Assembly (NCBI GenBank): GCA_038249115.1 | Contig: JBBRWQ010000057.1 | Location: 1 to 21,446 of the forward strand | Direction of reading: 5' to 3' | Source: UBA4719 sp038249115 | Lineage (GTDB): Bacteria; Actinomycetota; Actinomycetes; Actinomycetales; Dermatophilaceae | DNA length: 21,446 bases | Shown here: positions 1 through 6,880 of the stretch, piece by piece | Numbering within the stretch: the first letter of the stretch is position 1 | How the letters are laid out: every line of letters begins with the position of its first letter | Position numbers and translations under genes: made by a program | Notes under the pieces: model-generated | Databases searched by the model: none | What the model saw: the letters and a program-made list of their open reading frames with translations, nothing else | Told to the model about the DNA's origin: nothing

Positions 1-1
1 A

Positions 2-631
2 GAGCGCATGTACCTGTCTCACCAGCAGGTGCACGAGCTCGCCGACGCCTGCGAGTCACACAGGCTCGTTGTGCTCTTCCTCGCCTACACGGGCGTGCGG
101 TTCGGTGAGATGGCAGCGCTGCGTGTCGGGCGCCTGGATCTGATGCGCCGGCGAGCGACGATCGCCGAATCGGTGACGCTGGTACGCGGTGTGCAGACTT
201 GGGGAACACCGAAGGGTCACGAGCGCCGAGAGGTGCCGATCCCCCGCTTCCTGGTCGACGACCTGGCAGCACACATCGCCGGCCGCGAGCCAGGCGCGCT
301 GGTGTTCACCGCCGTGAAGGGCGGCGCGCTGCGGGCACAGGGGTTCCAGCGCACAATCCTGACCGAGACGGCCGCGTCGCTAGGCCTCGAGGGCCTGCAT
401 CCACACGCGCTACGCCACACCGCGGCGTCGCTAGCGATCGCGTCGGGCGCGAACGTGAAGGTCGTGCAGCAGATGCTCGGGCACAAGTCCGCGACCATGA
501 CGCTCGACCTTTATGGGCACCTTTTCCCGGACCAACTCGACGAGGTCGCCGATCGTCTGGACGCCGCGGCTCGCGCTGTTGTGTACCCGTTGTGTACCCG
601 GGCCGACATCATCCCGATATCGGCGGGCTGA
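2..631 (+). CDS. Tyrosine recombinase (phage-type integrase), C-terminal part, truncated by window edge
   Basis: Catalytic domain of a site-specific tyrosine recombinase that would insert or excise a mobile element. Numbering from the ATG at position 8, I see the first catalytic Arg in TGVRFGE (R31), a likely beta-hairpin Lys (K69), the HxxR box HALRHT (H133, R136), the later His in LGHKS (H159) and the nucleophile Tyr in LDLYGHL (Y169). The frame is open to the left edge (codons for Glu-Arg precede the ATG). Family members usually have 350-400 residues with an N-terminal DNA-binding domain, so the ATG is probably internal and the gene starts outside the window. The gene ends 41 bp from the 3' end of tRNA-Glu, the usual position of an integrase beside its attachment site. 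Its last codons contain a tandem 11-bp repeat. Integrity and activity cannot be judged without the upstream part. Confidence 0.9.
   Translation, partial: ERMYLSHQQVHELADACESHRLVVLFLAYTGVRFGEMAALRVGRLDLMRRRATIAESVTLVRGVQTWGTPKGHERREVPIPRFLVDDLAAHIAGREPGALVFTAVKGGALRAQGFQRTILTETAASLGLEGLHPHALRHTAASLAIASGANVKVVQQMLGHKSATMTLDLYGHLFPDQLDEVADRLDAAARAVVYPLCTRADIIPISAG
579..600. repeat. Perfect tandem 11-bp repeat at the integrase 3' end
   Basis: The unit ttgtgtacccg occurs twice back to back (579-589 and 590-600) inside the last codons of the integrase, about 73 bp from the tRNA-Glu 3' end. Integrase arm-type or excisionase sites are often short direct repeats close to the attachment core, so this is a candidate protein-binding site. 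It could also be chance within coding sequence. Confidence 0.6.
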
Positions 632-638
632 GAAAACA

Positions 639-667
639 CCAAACCCCTTGGAAACAAAGGGGTTTGG
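639..667 (-). terminator. Intrinsic terminator after tRNA-Glu (possibly bidirectional)
   Basis: Perfect 11-bp inverted repeat, arms ccaaacccctt (639-649) and aaggggtttgg (657-667) with a 7-nt loop. Read on the minus strand the stem is followed by tgttttctc, a short U-rich tract, so it fits a terminator for the tRNA-Gln/tRNA-Glu transcript. It also lies just after the integrase stop and may end that transcript too, although there is no T run on the plus side. Confidence 0.75.
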
Positions 668-672
668 GATGG

Positions 673-745
673 TAGCCCCGACGGGATTCGAACCCGCGCT
701 ACCGCCTTGAGAGGGCGGCGTGCTAGGCCGCTACACAACGGGGCC
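673..745 (-). tRNA. tRNA-Glu, anticodon CTC
   Basis: A 73-nt cloverleaf on the minus strand. The acceptor stem starts GGCCCCG and pairs with CGGGGCT, closed by one G-U pair, with discriminator A. The anticodon stem CCGCC/GGCGG encloses the loop CTCTCAA, giving anticodon CTC, which reads GAG. The T loop GGTTCGAATCC is canonical. CCA is not encoded. The gene lies downstream of tRNA-Gln on the same strand with no obvious terminator between, so the two may be cotranscribed. Its 3' half is the likely attachment target of the adjacent integrase. Confidence 0.95.
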
Positions 746-855
746 CTAGCTGGTGCTCCCGAGTCGCTCAACGCTCCTCGGCAGCGGAGGAAACCATACC
801 GGTTAGGGCGGGTTGTCTCCGAATCTCGCCCCACACATGGGTCAGGCGGTCAACG

Positions 856-927
856 CTGGGGTACAAGGACTCGAACCTAGACTAACTGAACCAGAATCAG
901 TCGTGCTGCCAATTACACCATACCCCA
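856..927 (-). tRNA. tRNA-Gln, anticodon CTG
   Basis: A 72-nt cloverleaf on the minus strand. Acceptor TGGGGTA pairs with TACCCCA, and the discriminator is G73, as expected for tRNA-Gln. The anticodon stem ACTGA/TCAGT encloses TTCTGGT, giving CTG, which reads CAG. T arm contains GGTTCGAGTCC. Most Actinobacteria lack a glutaminyl-tRNA synthetase. There GltX mischarges this tRNA with Glu and GatCAB amidates it, which explains placement after gltX. Confidence 0.95.
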
Positions 928-1024
928 TGGGGGTATCACTTTCCGTTTGCCTCACTGGCATCCGGACGGTGACCCGAGGATGAACCTTACCGGCCGCGCC
1001 GCTGGTCCCCCAAATCGGTCCCGC

Positions 1025-1669
1025 TCATACACCGAAGTACGGCCTACAGGCCTCGAACCCGCTGATCTGCACGCCGTCCGCTGCTTCCGACGCCAACCAT
1101 TTCGCCCGCGTCAGCCGCAGGTGGACCATCACGCCGACCCCGTCGTCGTTGTCGCGGCGGTGGCGATACTGCCCGTTGGGCTGGTACCCGATGGACCGCG
1201 AGACGCCGAGGGAGGCGTGGTTGTCCTCCCAGGCCGAAGTGATGGCGCACTGGGCTTCCAAGGGACCGAACGCCAACGCCAGCACCGCTGCCCGCATCGC
1301 CTTCCCCACCCCCATACCCCTGACTTCCGGGACGAGCCACGACGCCGAGTCCACGGTCCGCAGCATCGGGAAGTCCTCGCCCTCGAGCGTCTATATGCCG
1401 CGGATACGGCCGTCGACCTCGACGACGAACGTCAGCACCCAGGAGGGGATGCTCCAGCGTCCCCAGCCCTGCCAGTACTGCTGGTGGGCAACAACCATGC
1501 GCCCGGTGGTGGTTTCCAGGCCCGAGAAGGCGGTCGCCGCCGGGTTCTGCTCGAGGTCGTCCGGCAGGATCGCGGCGAAAGTCGCCAGGTCGACTTCGGC
1601 CATCGTCCGCAGGACCACGTCAGGAGTGGTCAGCCGTAGGTCGAACAGCAGCCAGGTTGGATGAGTCAT
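1025..1669 (-). pseudogene. GNAT-family N-acetyltransferase, interrupted by one in-frame amber codon
   Basis: One continuous 214-codon frame broken only by TAG at 1393-1391. The first part (92 residues) starts at the ATG at 1669 and ends in the strand VVEVDGRIRGI. After the stop the same frame continues through TLEGEDFPMLRTVDSASWLVP to the acetyl-CoA-binding signature RGMGVGKAM (R-x-x-G-x-G) and the GNAT C-terminal strands (ITSAWEDN, SLGVSRSIGY). A single CAG-to-TAG change (Gln) would explain it. An ATG at 1366 lies 8 nt after a good Shine-Dalgarno (GAGG), so the C-terminal half with the CoA site could still be made separately. It begins 30 bp after the gltX stop and probably shares that transcript. 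Acetyl acceptor unknown. A sequencing error is possible. Confidence 0.75.
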
Positions 1670-1699
1670 GCGACGGAGGTTAGTCCCCGACTGTTCGCG

Positions 1700-3178
1700 T
1701 CAGAGAGAAGAGCGCAGCGCCCGAAGCCGGGACAGTGAGGAATCACGACCGAGGATCTCCATCGACTCGAACAGCGGCGGCGAGATCCGGCGGCCGGTCA
1801 CTCCGACCCGCAAGGGTGTGAAGGCGAACTTGGGCTTGAGACTCAGGCCGTCGACCAGGGACGCGCGTAGTGCCGCCTCGATGTCGGCTGCGGTCCACGT
1901 GGGCAACGCCTCGAGAGTCGTGACGGCCGCGTCCAGCACTGCGTCGGCGTCGTCCTTGAGCTGAGCCCGTGCATCGTCCTGGACGACGAGCTCACCGTCG
2001 CCGACGAGGAGGAAGGCGAGCATGCCTTCGGACTCCGAAAGCAGCTGCATGCGCTCCTGGACCAACGGGGTCGCAGCCCTGATCAGCTCGATCTGCGCTG
2101 CTGGGGGCTCCGGGGCCAGGACACCGGTCAGGCTGAGGTGGCCGACGATTCGGGCTGCCAGCTCGTCGCAGTCCAGCGAGCGAATGTAGTGACCGTTGAG
2201 CCAGCCGAGCTTGTCGAGGTCGAAGATCGGGCCGACGGGGTTGACCTTGCCCCAGTCGAAGTCTGCGACGAACTCGTCGAAGGTGAAGACCTCGCGCCCG
2301 TCCTCCTTCGGCGGATAGGCAAGCAGCGCGAGGAAGTTCACCAGGGCCTCAGGCAGATAGCCCTGTTCACGGAACCAGGTCAGGCGGGCCGCAGGGTTGT
2401 TGCGCTTGCTGATCTTGGACTTGTCCGGGTTTCGCAGCAACGGCATGTGAGCGTAGGCGGGCAGGTCCAGGCCAAGCCACTGGTGCAGAAGGACGTGTTT
2501 GGGGGTGGAGCTGATCCACTCTTCACCGCGTACGACGTGGGTGATCCCCATCTCGTGGTCGTCGACGACGACGGCCAGGTGGTAGGTCGGGTAACCATCC
2601 GCCTTGACGATGACCTGGTCATCAGGATGGGGCGCGTTGAGCTCGCCGCGGATGAGATCCGTGAAGTGGGCGTCAAAGTCGGCAGGGATGAGCATGCGCA
2701 CGACAGGAGTCTCCGAGAAGCCGGGGAGCGCGGCGCGCTCGGCGCGGGTCTTCCCGACGCACAGCCGGTCGTAGCCAGTCGGCTTCTTGGCCTTCTGCTG
2801 CGCCTCTCGCATCTGCGCCAGACGCTCCGTTGAGCACCAGCAGTGGTACGCGTGTCCGCTCTCGAGCAACCGGTTGACATACGGCGTGTAGCGGTCCAGT
2901 CGCTCCGACTGGCGGTAGGGCGCATACGGTCCCCCGATGTCCGGGCCCTCGTCCCAGTTGAGCCCGAGCCAGTGCAGGGTGTCGAAGATCTGCTGCTCGC
3001 TGTCCTCTTGGAACCGTGCCTGGTCGGTGTCCTCGATCCGGAGGATGAACTGCCCGCCTTGCTGCCGCACGAAGGCCAGGTCGAACAGCGAGACGTATGC
3101 CGTACCGACGTGCGGATCGCCGGTAGGCGAAGGCGCAACGCGCAGGCGGACAGGGCGAGATGCGGTGGGTGCAGTCAT
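1700..3178 (-). CDS. gltX: Glutamyl-tRNA synthetase
   Basis: Class I aminoacyl-tRNA synthetase that attaches glutamate to tRNA-Glu and, in organisms without GlnRS, also to tRNA-Gln for later amidation. The 492-residue length is normal. HIGH-type motif HVGT at 23-26 within APSPTGDPHVGTAY, KMSKS-type motif KISKR at 255-259, and Cys residues in the YHCWC segment (113, 115) and GYDRLC (140) resembling the zinc-binding insert of many GluRS. The C-terminal part (about 330-490) is the anticodon-binding helical domain. No Shine-Dalgarno precedes the ATG, but a TAGAAT box lies 9 nt upstream, suggesting an almost leaderless transcript of its own. The FAH gene lies 58 bp upstream. Downstream are the GNAT pseudogene, tRNA-Gln and tRNA-Glu, its own substrates. 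Confidence 0.97.
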   Translation of the reverse strand: MTAPTASRPVRLRVAPSPTGDPHVGTAYVSLFDLAFVRQQGGQFILRIEDTDQARFQEDSEQQIFDTLHWLGLNWDEGPDIGGPYAPYRQSERLDRYTPYVNRLLESGHAYHCWCSTERLAQMREAQQKAKKPTGYDRLCVGKTRAERAALPGFSETPVVRMLIPADFDAHFTDLIRGELNAPHPDDQVIVKADGYPTYHLAVVVDDHEMGITHVVRGEEWISSTPKHVLLHQWLGLDLPAYAHMPLLRNPDKSKISKRNNPAARLTWFREQGYLPEALVNFLALLAYPPKEDGREVFTFDEFVADFDWGKVNPVGPIFDLDKLGWLNGHYIRSLDCDELAARIVGHLSLTGVLAPEPPAAQIELIRAATPLVQERMQLLSESEGMLAFLLVGDGELVVQDDARAQLKDDADAVLDAAVTTLEALPTWTAADIEAALRASLVDGLSLKPKFAFTPLRVGVTGRRISPPLFESMEILGRDSSLSRLRALRSSL

Positions 3179-3187
3179 GATGGGTCG

Positions 3188-3193
3188 ATTCTA
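3188..3193 (-). promoter_or_regulatory. Putative -10 box for gltX (near-leaderless)
   Basis: TAGAAT on the minus strand, 9 nt before the gltX ATG, with no Shine-Dalgarno between. It fits the actinobacterial TANNNT -10 pattern. No clear -35 seen. Lies in the 58-bp gap after the FAH gene, so gltX may have its own promoter as well as read-through. Confidence 0.4.
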
Positions 3194-3236
3194 ATCAACC
3201 GATTCCGCGGGCAGGCGGGCTGCCCCGAACGGCTCG

Positions 3237-4016
3237 TCAGTCGCGACGGATGAACGGGTTCGAGAGGATACCGATGCCCTCGATCTCGATCTCGACGCGT
3301 TGCCCGGGCTCCACCGGCCCGACGCCGGCCGGCGTGCCGGTCAGGATCACGTCACCGGGCAGCAGGGTGAAGGCCTGCGACACATGCGCCACCAGCGTGG
3401 CCACGTCGTGGATCATGTCGGAGGTCCGGCCGTTCTGGACGACCTCGCCATCGCGACGGGTGATGATCGAGAGGTCACCAGTGTCGAGGTCGGTCTCGAT
3501 CCAGGGCCCGAGCGGGCAGAACGTGTCGAACCCCTTGGCCCGGGACCATTGACCGTCCGAGCGCTGCAGGTCGCGGGCGGTGACGTCGTTGGCGCAGGTG
3601 TAGCCGAAGACGACGTCCCTGACACGCTCGACCGGGACGTCCTTGCACATCCGGCTGATGACCACGGCGAGCTCGCCCTCGTAGTGCACCTCAGCGCTCT
3701 GCCTCGGCATGACGACCGGGTCATCGGGGCCAACGACGGCGGTGTTCGGGATCAGGAACATCAGCGGCTCGGCGGGGGGCTCGCCACCCATCTCGGCGGC
3801 ATGGGCCGCGTAGTTCTTGCCGATGCCGATCACCTTGCTGCGAGGGATGATCGGCGCCAGCAGGCGAACGTCATCGAGCAGGACGCGGTTGCCGGTGAAG
3901 ACAACCGGCTGGTAGAGCGGGTCACCCTGGATCTCGGCAATCCACAGGGCACCGGGCTCCCCCTCGACGATGCCGTAGGTCGGGTCCTCACCGGTCGTAT
4001 ATCTCGCTATGCGCAC
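3237..4016 (-). CDS. Fumarylacetoacetate hydrolase (FAH) family protein
   Basis: Metal-dependent enzyme of the FAH superfamily, whose members hydrolyse or decarboxylate acylpyruvates, isomerise ring-cleavage products or act on oxaloacetate-like substrates. 259 residues. After an N-terminal domain the catalytic core starts at KVIGIGKNYAAHAAEM (61-76). Metal ligands HYEGELA give E113 and E115, and CANDVTARDLQ gives D144. RAKGFDTFCPLGPW carries the conserved Lys (K161), and GTPAGVGP closes the core near residue 230. The start is GTG at 4016, with TAGGGT 7 nt upstream and no Shine-Dalgarno, so a leaderless message is likely. A FAH gene directly before gltX is a common actinobacterial arrangement. 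It is often labelled 2-hydroxyhepta-2,4-diene-1,7-dioate isomerase, but no pathway neighbours here support a specific substrate. Confidence 0.88.
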   Translation of the reverse strand: MRIARYTTGEDPTYGIVEGEPGALWIAEIQGDPLYQPVVFTGNRVLLDDVRLLAPIIPRSKVIGIGKNYAAHAAEMGGEPPAEPLMFLIPNTAVVGPDDPVVMPRQSAEVHYEGELAVVISRMCKDVPVERVRDVVFGYTCANDVTARDLQRSDGQWSRAKGFDTFCPLGPWIETDLDTGDLSIITRRDGEVVQNGRTSDMIHDVATLVAHVSQAFTLLPGDVILTGTPAGVGPVEPGQRVEIEIEGIGILSNPFIRRD

Positions 4017-4023
4017 AGCCCCG

Positions 4024-4029
4024 ACCCTA
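4024..4029 (-). promoter_or_regulatory. Putative -10 box for the FAH gene (leaderless)
   Basis: TAGGGT on the minus strand, 7 nt before the GTG start. TANNNT spacing fits transcription beginning at the start codon. No convincing -35. Confidence 0.35.
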
Positions 4030-4098
4030 TCCGCCCTTCATGCCCCGACCCTCACATCGGGTCCGCGCAGACAGTTCCTCCACGACAGGCCCTCCACG

Positions 4099-4104
4099 TA
4101 CTCT
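4099..4104 (+). promoter_or_regulatory. Putative -10 box for the 4113 gene (near-leaderless)
   Basis: TACTCT, a TANNNT match, 8 nt before the ATG at 4113 with no Shine-Dalgarno between. No clear -35. The weakest of the boxes listed here. Confidence 0.25.
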
Positions 4105-4112
4105 TGACGACC

Positions 4113-4988
4113 ATGGCGCAGCGACTGACGCAGGACGAGTGGCACCCGCTCGAGGCCGCCCATCACGACCGTGCGGACGCGCTCACGGCCGCACACCTGG
4201 GCCGGCGACAGGCCGCACGCAAGCACCCTGTCGAGGACTTCCTTTTCACCTATTACATGCACAGTCCTGCCAAGCTCCACCGCTGGTATCCCGGTCCGGG
4301 AGTGTTGCTCGAAGACGCCGATGAACGCGCCGGATGGAAGTTCCACCGCTATGCCGAGGGCGCAGTGGGCGTGGACCTCGAGGCGTTTCTCGCGGCTCGC
4401 TCGGACATCGTCCGCTTCATCCGCGACCTGTTGTCGGCGACGGCGGCGCAGACTGTCCAGCTCGGCTGTTTCGGTCTCCACGAGTGGGCGATGGTGTACC
4501 GCCAGACGCCCGAGCAGGTGCGTCACTCGGACTGGTCTCTCCGGTTAGGCCCGGAAGGGACCGACACCGTGGTCGAGTCGCACCAGATCCGCTGCTCCCA
4601 CTTCGACGCCTACAGGTTCTTTACCTCCGCCGCGCTTCCACTGAACACCCTTGCGCCAACACGGGATTCGCAGATCTCGATGGAGCAGTCTGGTTGCCTG
4701 CACGCGAACATGGACCTCTACAAATGGGCCTACAAGCTCGCCCCGGCGGTGCCCAGCGATCTCATCGCAGACTGCTTTGACCTCGCTCGCGCGGTGCGCA
4801 CCCTGGACATGCGAGCCGCGCCCTATGACCTGAGCGAGCTAGGGCTTGAGCCTGTCCGGATCGAGACCCCGGAAGGCAAGGCCGAGTACATCGAAGCGCA
4901 GCGCGACTTCGCCACGCGCTCGCAGGTCTTGCGTCGAAGGCTGATCGACTCATGCGACGCCCTGGTCGCCAACGCGTCGGGTGCGTGA
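4113..4988 (+). CDS. Conserved protein of unknown function, sometimes labelled 3-methyladenine DNA glycosylase
   Basis: 291 residues from the ATG at 4113. I recognise an actinobacterial family often named 3-methyladenine DNA glycosylase, but I see no helix-hairpin-helix GPD motif or other feature that supports that activity. Visible conserved blocks are KHPVEDFLFTYY (37-48), LGCFGLHEWAMVYR (117-130), RCSHFDAYRFFT (160-171), SGCLHANMDLYKWAYKL (193-209) and DMRAAPYDL (232-240). Three of these carry Cys/His pairs (C119/H123, C161/H163, C195/H197), suggesting a metal site. There is no signal peptide or membrane segment, so it is probably cytoplasmic. It is divergent from the FAH gene and convergent with cimA. 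The frame is open further upstream (to 3300) but that is only the shadow of the FAH gene. TACTCT lies 8 nt before the ATG; an in-frame TTG at 4104 is an alternative start. Confidence 0.8.
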   Translation: MAQRLTQDEWHPLEAAHHDRADALTAAHLGRRQAARKHPVEDFLFTYYMHSPAKLHRWYPGPGVLLEDADERAGWKFHRYAEGAVGVDLEAFLAARSDIVRFIRDLLSATAAQTVQLGCFGLHEWAMVYRQTPEQVRHSDWSLRLGPEGTDTVVESHQIRCSHFDAYRFFTSAALPLNTLAPTRDSQISMEQSGCLHANMDLYKWAYKLAPAVPSDLIADCFDLARAVRTLDMRAAPYDLSELGLEPVRIETPEGKAEYIEAQRDFATRSQVLRRRLIDSCDALVANASGA

Positions 4989-5077
4989 GCGGTCAGACGT
5001 GCCGAGGTGTCTGCTCCACGGACGGCCCCAGCACCAAGCCAGGCGAGCGCCGTCGGGTGCGCATGTTTGACGGCGGG

Positions 5078-6658
5078 TCAGCGCACCGGCACCGACTGGC
5101 GCCACAGGCCGTAGGTGATCCCGTCGACCAGGGCGATCCAGCTGGCCTCAACGATGTTGGGCGCCACGCCAACGGTGTTCCATGAGGTGCTCCCGTCCGA
5201 GGTCTCGATGAGCACTCGGGTCACGGCGTCGGTGCCGTGCGCCGCATCCAGGATACGCACCCGGAAGTCGATCAGCTCGAGCTTGTCCAGCTCGGGATAG
5301 GCGGCCGAAAGTGCTTGCCGCAACGCGTGATCGAGTGCGTTGACCGGGCCGTTGCCCTCGCCGGTGGCCAGGACGCGTTGGCCCCCGGCAGCGAGCTTGA
5401 CCGTGGCCTCGGACATAGCCTGCCCGGTGCCGGTCGAGTCGGTGATGACGCGCCAGGACTCGACCCCGAAGTAGGTCAGCGCCGCACCCTCGACCTCGGC
5501 ATGCAGCAGCAGCTCGAAAGATGCGTCAGCGGCGTCGAACGTGTAGCCCGCCTGCTCCATCTCCTTGACCCGGGCTACGACGCGGCCGAGCAGCTCAGGC
5601 TCCTGGCTCAGGTCGTAGCCGAGCTCGCGCCCCTTGAGCTCGATGCTGGCCCGTCCCGCCATGTCCGAGACCAGCATCCGCATGTCGTTTCCGACGGCGG
5701 TGGGGTCGGTGTGCTGGTACAGGTCTGGGTCGACCCTGATGGCGCTCGCGTGCAAGCCTGCCTTGTGCGCGAAGGCACTGGCGCCGACGTAGGGCTGTCT
5801 GCTGTACGGGGGCACGTTCGTGACCTCGCTGATCGCGTGGGCGATCCGGGTGGCCTCCCGAAGCCGGCTCTCGGGCAGCAGCTTGAACCCCTCCTTGATC
5901 TGGAGGTTGCTCACCACCGTGAGCAGGTCAGCGTTACCGGTGCGCTCGCCATACCCGTTGATCGTGCCCTGGACGTGGGTGGCGCCGGCGGCGACGGCGG
6001 CCAGTGAGTTGGCCACGGCGCAACCGGTGTCGTTGTGGCAGTGGATCCCCAGCCGGGCCTGGCTCGCGTCCAGGACGTCGGTGACGACGTCGCTGACCTG
6101 AGGCGGCAGCATGCCTCCGTTGGTGTCGCACAGGGCAATGACCTCGGCCCCGGCCTCGGCCGCGACCCGCAAGACCTCCAGCGCGTATTCACGGTCGGCC
6201 AGGTAGCCGTCGAAGAAGTGCTCGGCGTCAAGGAAGACCCGCCGACCCTCACCGCGCAGAAAGGACACCGTGTCCCGGATCATCGCGAGGTTCTCGGGAA
6301 GCGTTGTACGCAAAGCGGACTCGACGTGGCGGACATGTGCCTTGGCCACGAGCGTGACCACCGAGGCGCCCGAGTCCAGGAGCGCCCGCACCTGCGGATC
6401 GTCTGCTGCCACAGTGCCTGCGCGCCGGGTGGCACCAAAGGCTGCGAGCGTCGCGTTGTGCAAGGTCAGCTCCCGTTGGGCCCGGGAGAAGAACTCGGTG
6501 TCCTTGGGGTTCGCGCCGGGCCAACCGCCCTCGATGAAACCAACACCCAGCTCGTCGAGGTGCATGGCAATGGCCAGCTTGTCCGTGACCGAGAGGTTCA
6601 GGCCCTCTTGCTGGGCGCCATCGCGCAGCGTGGTGTCGTACACCTGCAGGTCAGTCAT
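5078..6658 (-). CDS. cimA: (R)-citramalate synthase
   Basis: Condenses pyruvate with acetyl-CoA to (R)-citramalate, the entry to threonine-independent isoleucine synthesis. 526 residues, usual for the CimA/LeuA-like group. The N-terminal HMG-CoA-lyase-like TIM barrel opens with YDTTLRDGAQQEG (R12, D13). It carries the second acidic segment DAEHFFDG (144-151) and the metal-binding GIHCHND (H206, H208), followed by NGYGERTGNADL. The C-terminal third (about 390-520) is the LeuA-type dimerisation and allosteric domain, where isoleucine feedback would act. LeuA (isopropylmalate synthase) is the main alternative, but the NLSVTDK and FIEGGWPGANPKD context and the Val/Ile leader upstream favour CimA. 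It is last in the branched-chain block and is preceded by its own leader ORF and terminator. A weak Shine-Dalgarno (AGGG) lies 6 nt before the ATG. Confidence 0.92.
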   Translation of the reverse strand: MTDLQVYDTTLRDGAQQEGLNLSVTDKLAIAMHLDELGVGFIEGGWPGANPKDTEFFSRAQRELTLHNATLAAFGATRRAGTVAADDPQVRALLDSGASVVTLVAKAHVRHVESALRTTLPENLAMIRDTVSFLRGEGRRVFLDAEHFFDGYLADREYALEVLRVAAEAGAEVIALCDTNGGMLPPQVSDVVTDVLDASQARLGIHCHNDTGCAVANSLAAVAAGATHVQGTINGYGERTGNADLLTVVSNLQIKEGFKLLPESRLREATRIAHAISEVTNVPPYSRQPYVGASAFAHKAGLHASAIRVDPDLYQHTDPTAVGNDMRMLVSDMAGRASIELKGRELGYDLSQEPELLGRVVARVKEMEQAGYTFDAADASFELLLHAEVEGAALTYFGVESWRVITDSTGTGQAMSEATVKLAAGGQRVLATGEGNGPVNALDHALRQALSAAYPELDKLELIDFRVRILDAAHGTDAVTRVLIETSDGSTSWNTVGVAPNIVEASWIALVDGITYGLWRQSVPVR

Positions 6659-6681
6659 CGTCAGCCCTGTCTCGCGAGATG

Positions 6682-6711
6682 AAAAAAGACCCCCCAGGGG
6701 CTGGGAGGTCT
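6682..6711 (-). terminator. Attenuator-type intrinsic terminator before cimA
   Basis: On the minus strand a 9-bp stem AGACCTCCC/GGGGGGTCT (one G-U pair, 7-nt loop AGCCCCT) is followed immediately by six U. It ends only 23 nt before the cimA ATG, so it must be overcome for cimA to be expressed. It cannot simply end the ilvE transcript without also controlling cimA. It directly follows a second GC-rich hairpin at 6712-6737. The loop AGCCCC could pair with GGGGCT (6730-6725) as an alternative fold. Confidence 0.85.
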
Positions 6712-6737
6712 GCGCGGCGGGAAAAGCCCCGTCGCGC
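6712..6737 (-). promoter_or_regulatory. GC-rich hairpin of the cimA leader
   Basis: Minus-strand arms GCGCGACGGG and CCCGCCGCGC pair at 9 of 10 positions with a 6-nt loop. The 5' arm starts at the last base of the leader-peptide stop codon, so a ribosome at the stop would cover it and a ribosome stalled earlier would not. It abuts the terminator. Its exact role (antiterminator, pause or protector hairpin) is not clear by eye. Confidence 0.6.
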
Positions 6738-6787
6738 TAGTCGATAATGACGCTGGCGGTGGCCACGGGCGTCCCTGTGTTGCTCAC
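6737..6787 (-). CDS. Predicted Val/Ile leader peptide of cimA (16 aa)
   Basis: GTG-started mini-ORF reading MSNTGTPVATASVIID, followed by TAG. The last regulatory-looking codons are Val-Ile-Ile (GTC ATT ATC) just before Asp and stop, where a ribosome short of charged tRNA-Ile or tRNA-Val would stall. The ORF is followed at once by a GC hairpin and then a U-tract terminator before cimA, the layout of transcription attenuation. No Shine-Dalgarno is seen. CACGAT lies 6 nt upstream, so the transcript may start at the GTG itself. I infer that the peptide has no function beyond its translation. A longer out-of-frame ORF crosses the same bases but has no supporting features. Confidence 0.65.
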   Translation of the reverse strand: MSNTGTPVATASVIID

Positions 6788-6793
6788 CGCAGA

Positions 6794-6823
6794 ATCGTGG
6801 CACGCCAGTCCACCATCTGGCTA
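6794..6823 (-). promoter_or_regulatory. Putative promoter of the cimA leader transcript
   Basis: On the minus strand TAGCCA (6823-6818), an 18-nt spacer, then CACGAT (6799-6794), ending 6 nt before the leader GTG. The match to consensus is moderate, but the layout equals the one found before the ilvB leader. It lies in the 222-bp ilvE-cimA gap. Confidence 0.4.
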
Positions 6824-6880
6824 CCCGTCTCGCACTGTGGTCATCGCACCGTGGTGTTGGCGGCGCGGTCATGGAACCGT

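Noticed and set aside
579..667. CRISPR-like array from the short repeats near the integrase
   Set aside because: Only two tandem copies of 11 bp with no spacers, plus one hairpin; no array and no cas genes.
3300..4112. Upstream extension of the 4113 gene to position 3300
   Set aside because: This part is antisense to the FAH gene and not coding-like; the family N-terminus begins near the ATG at 4113.
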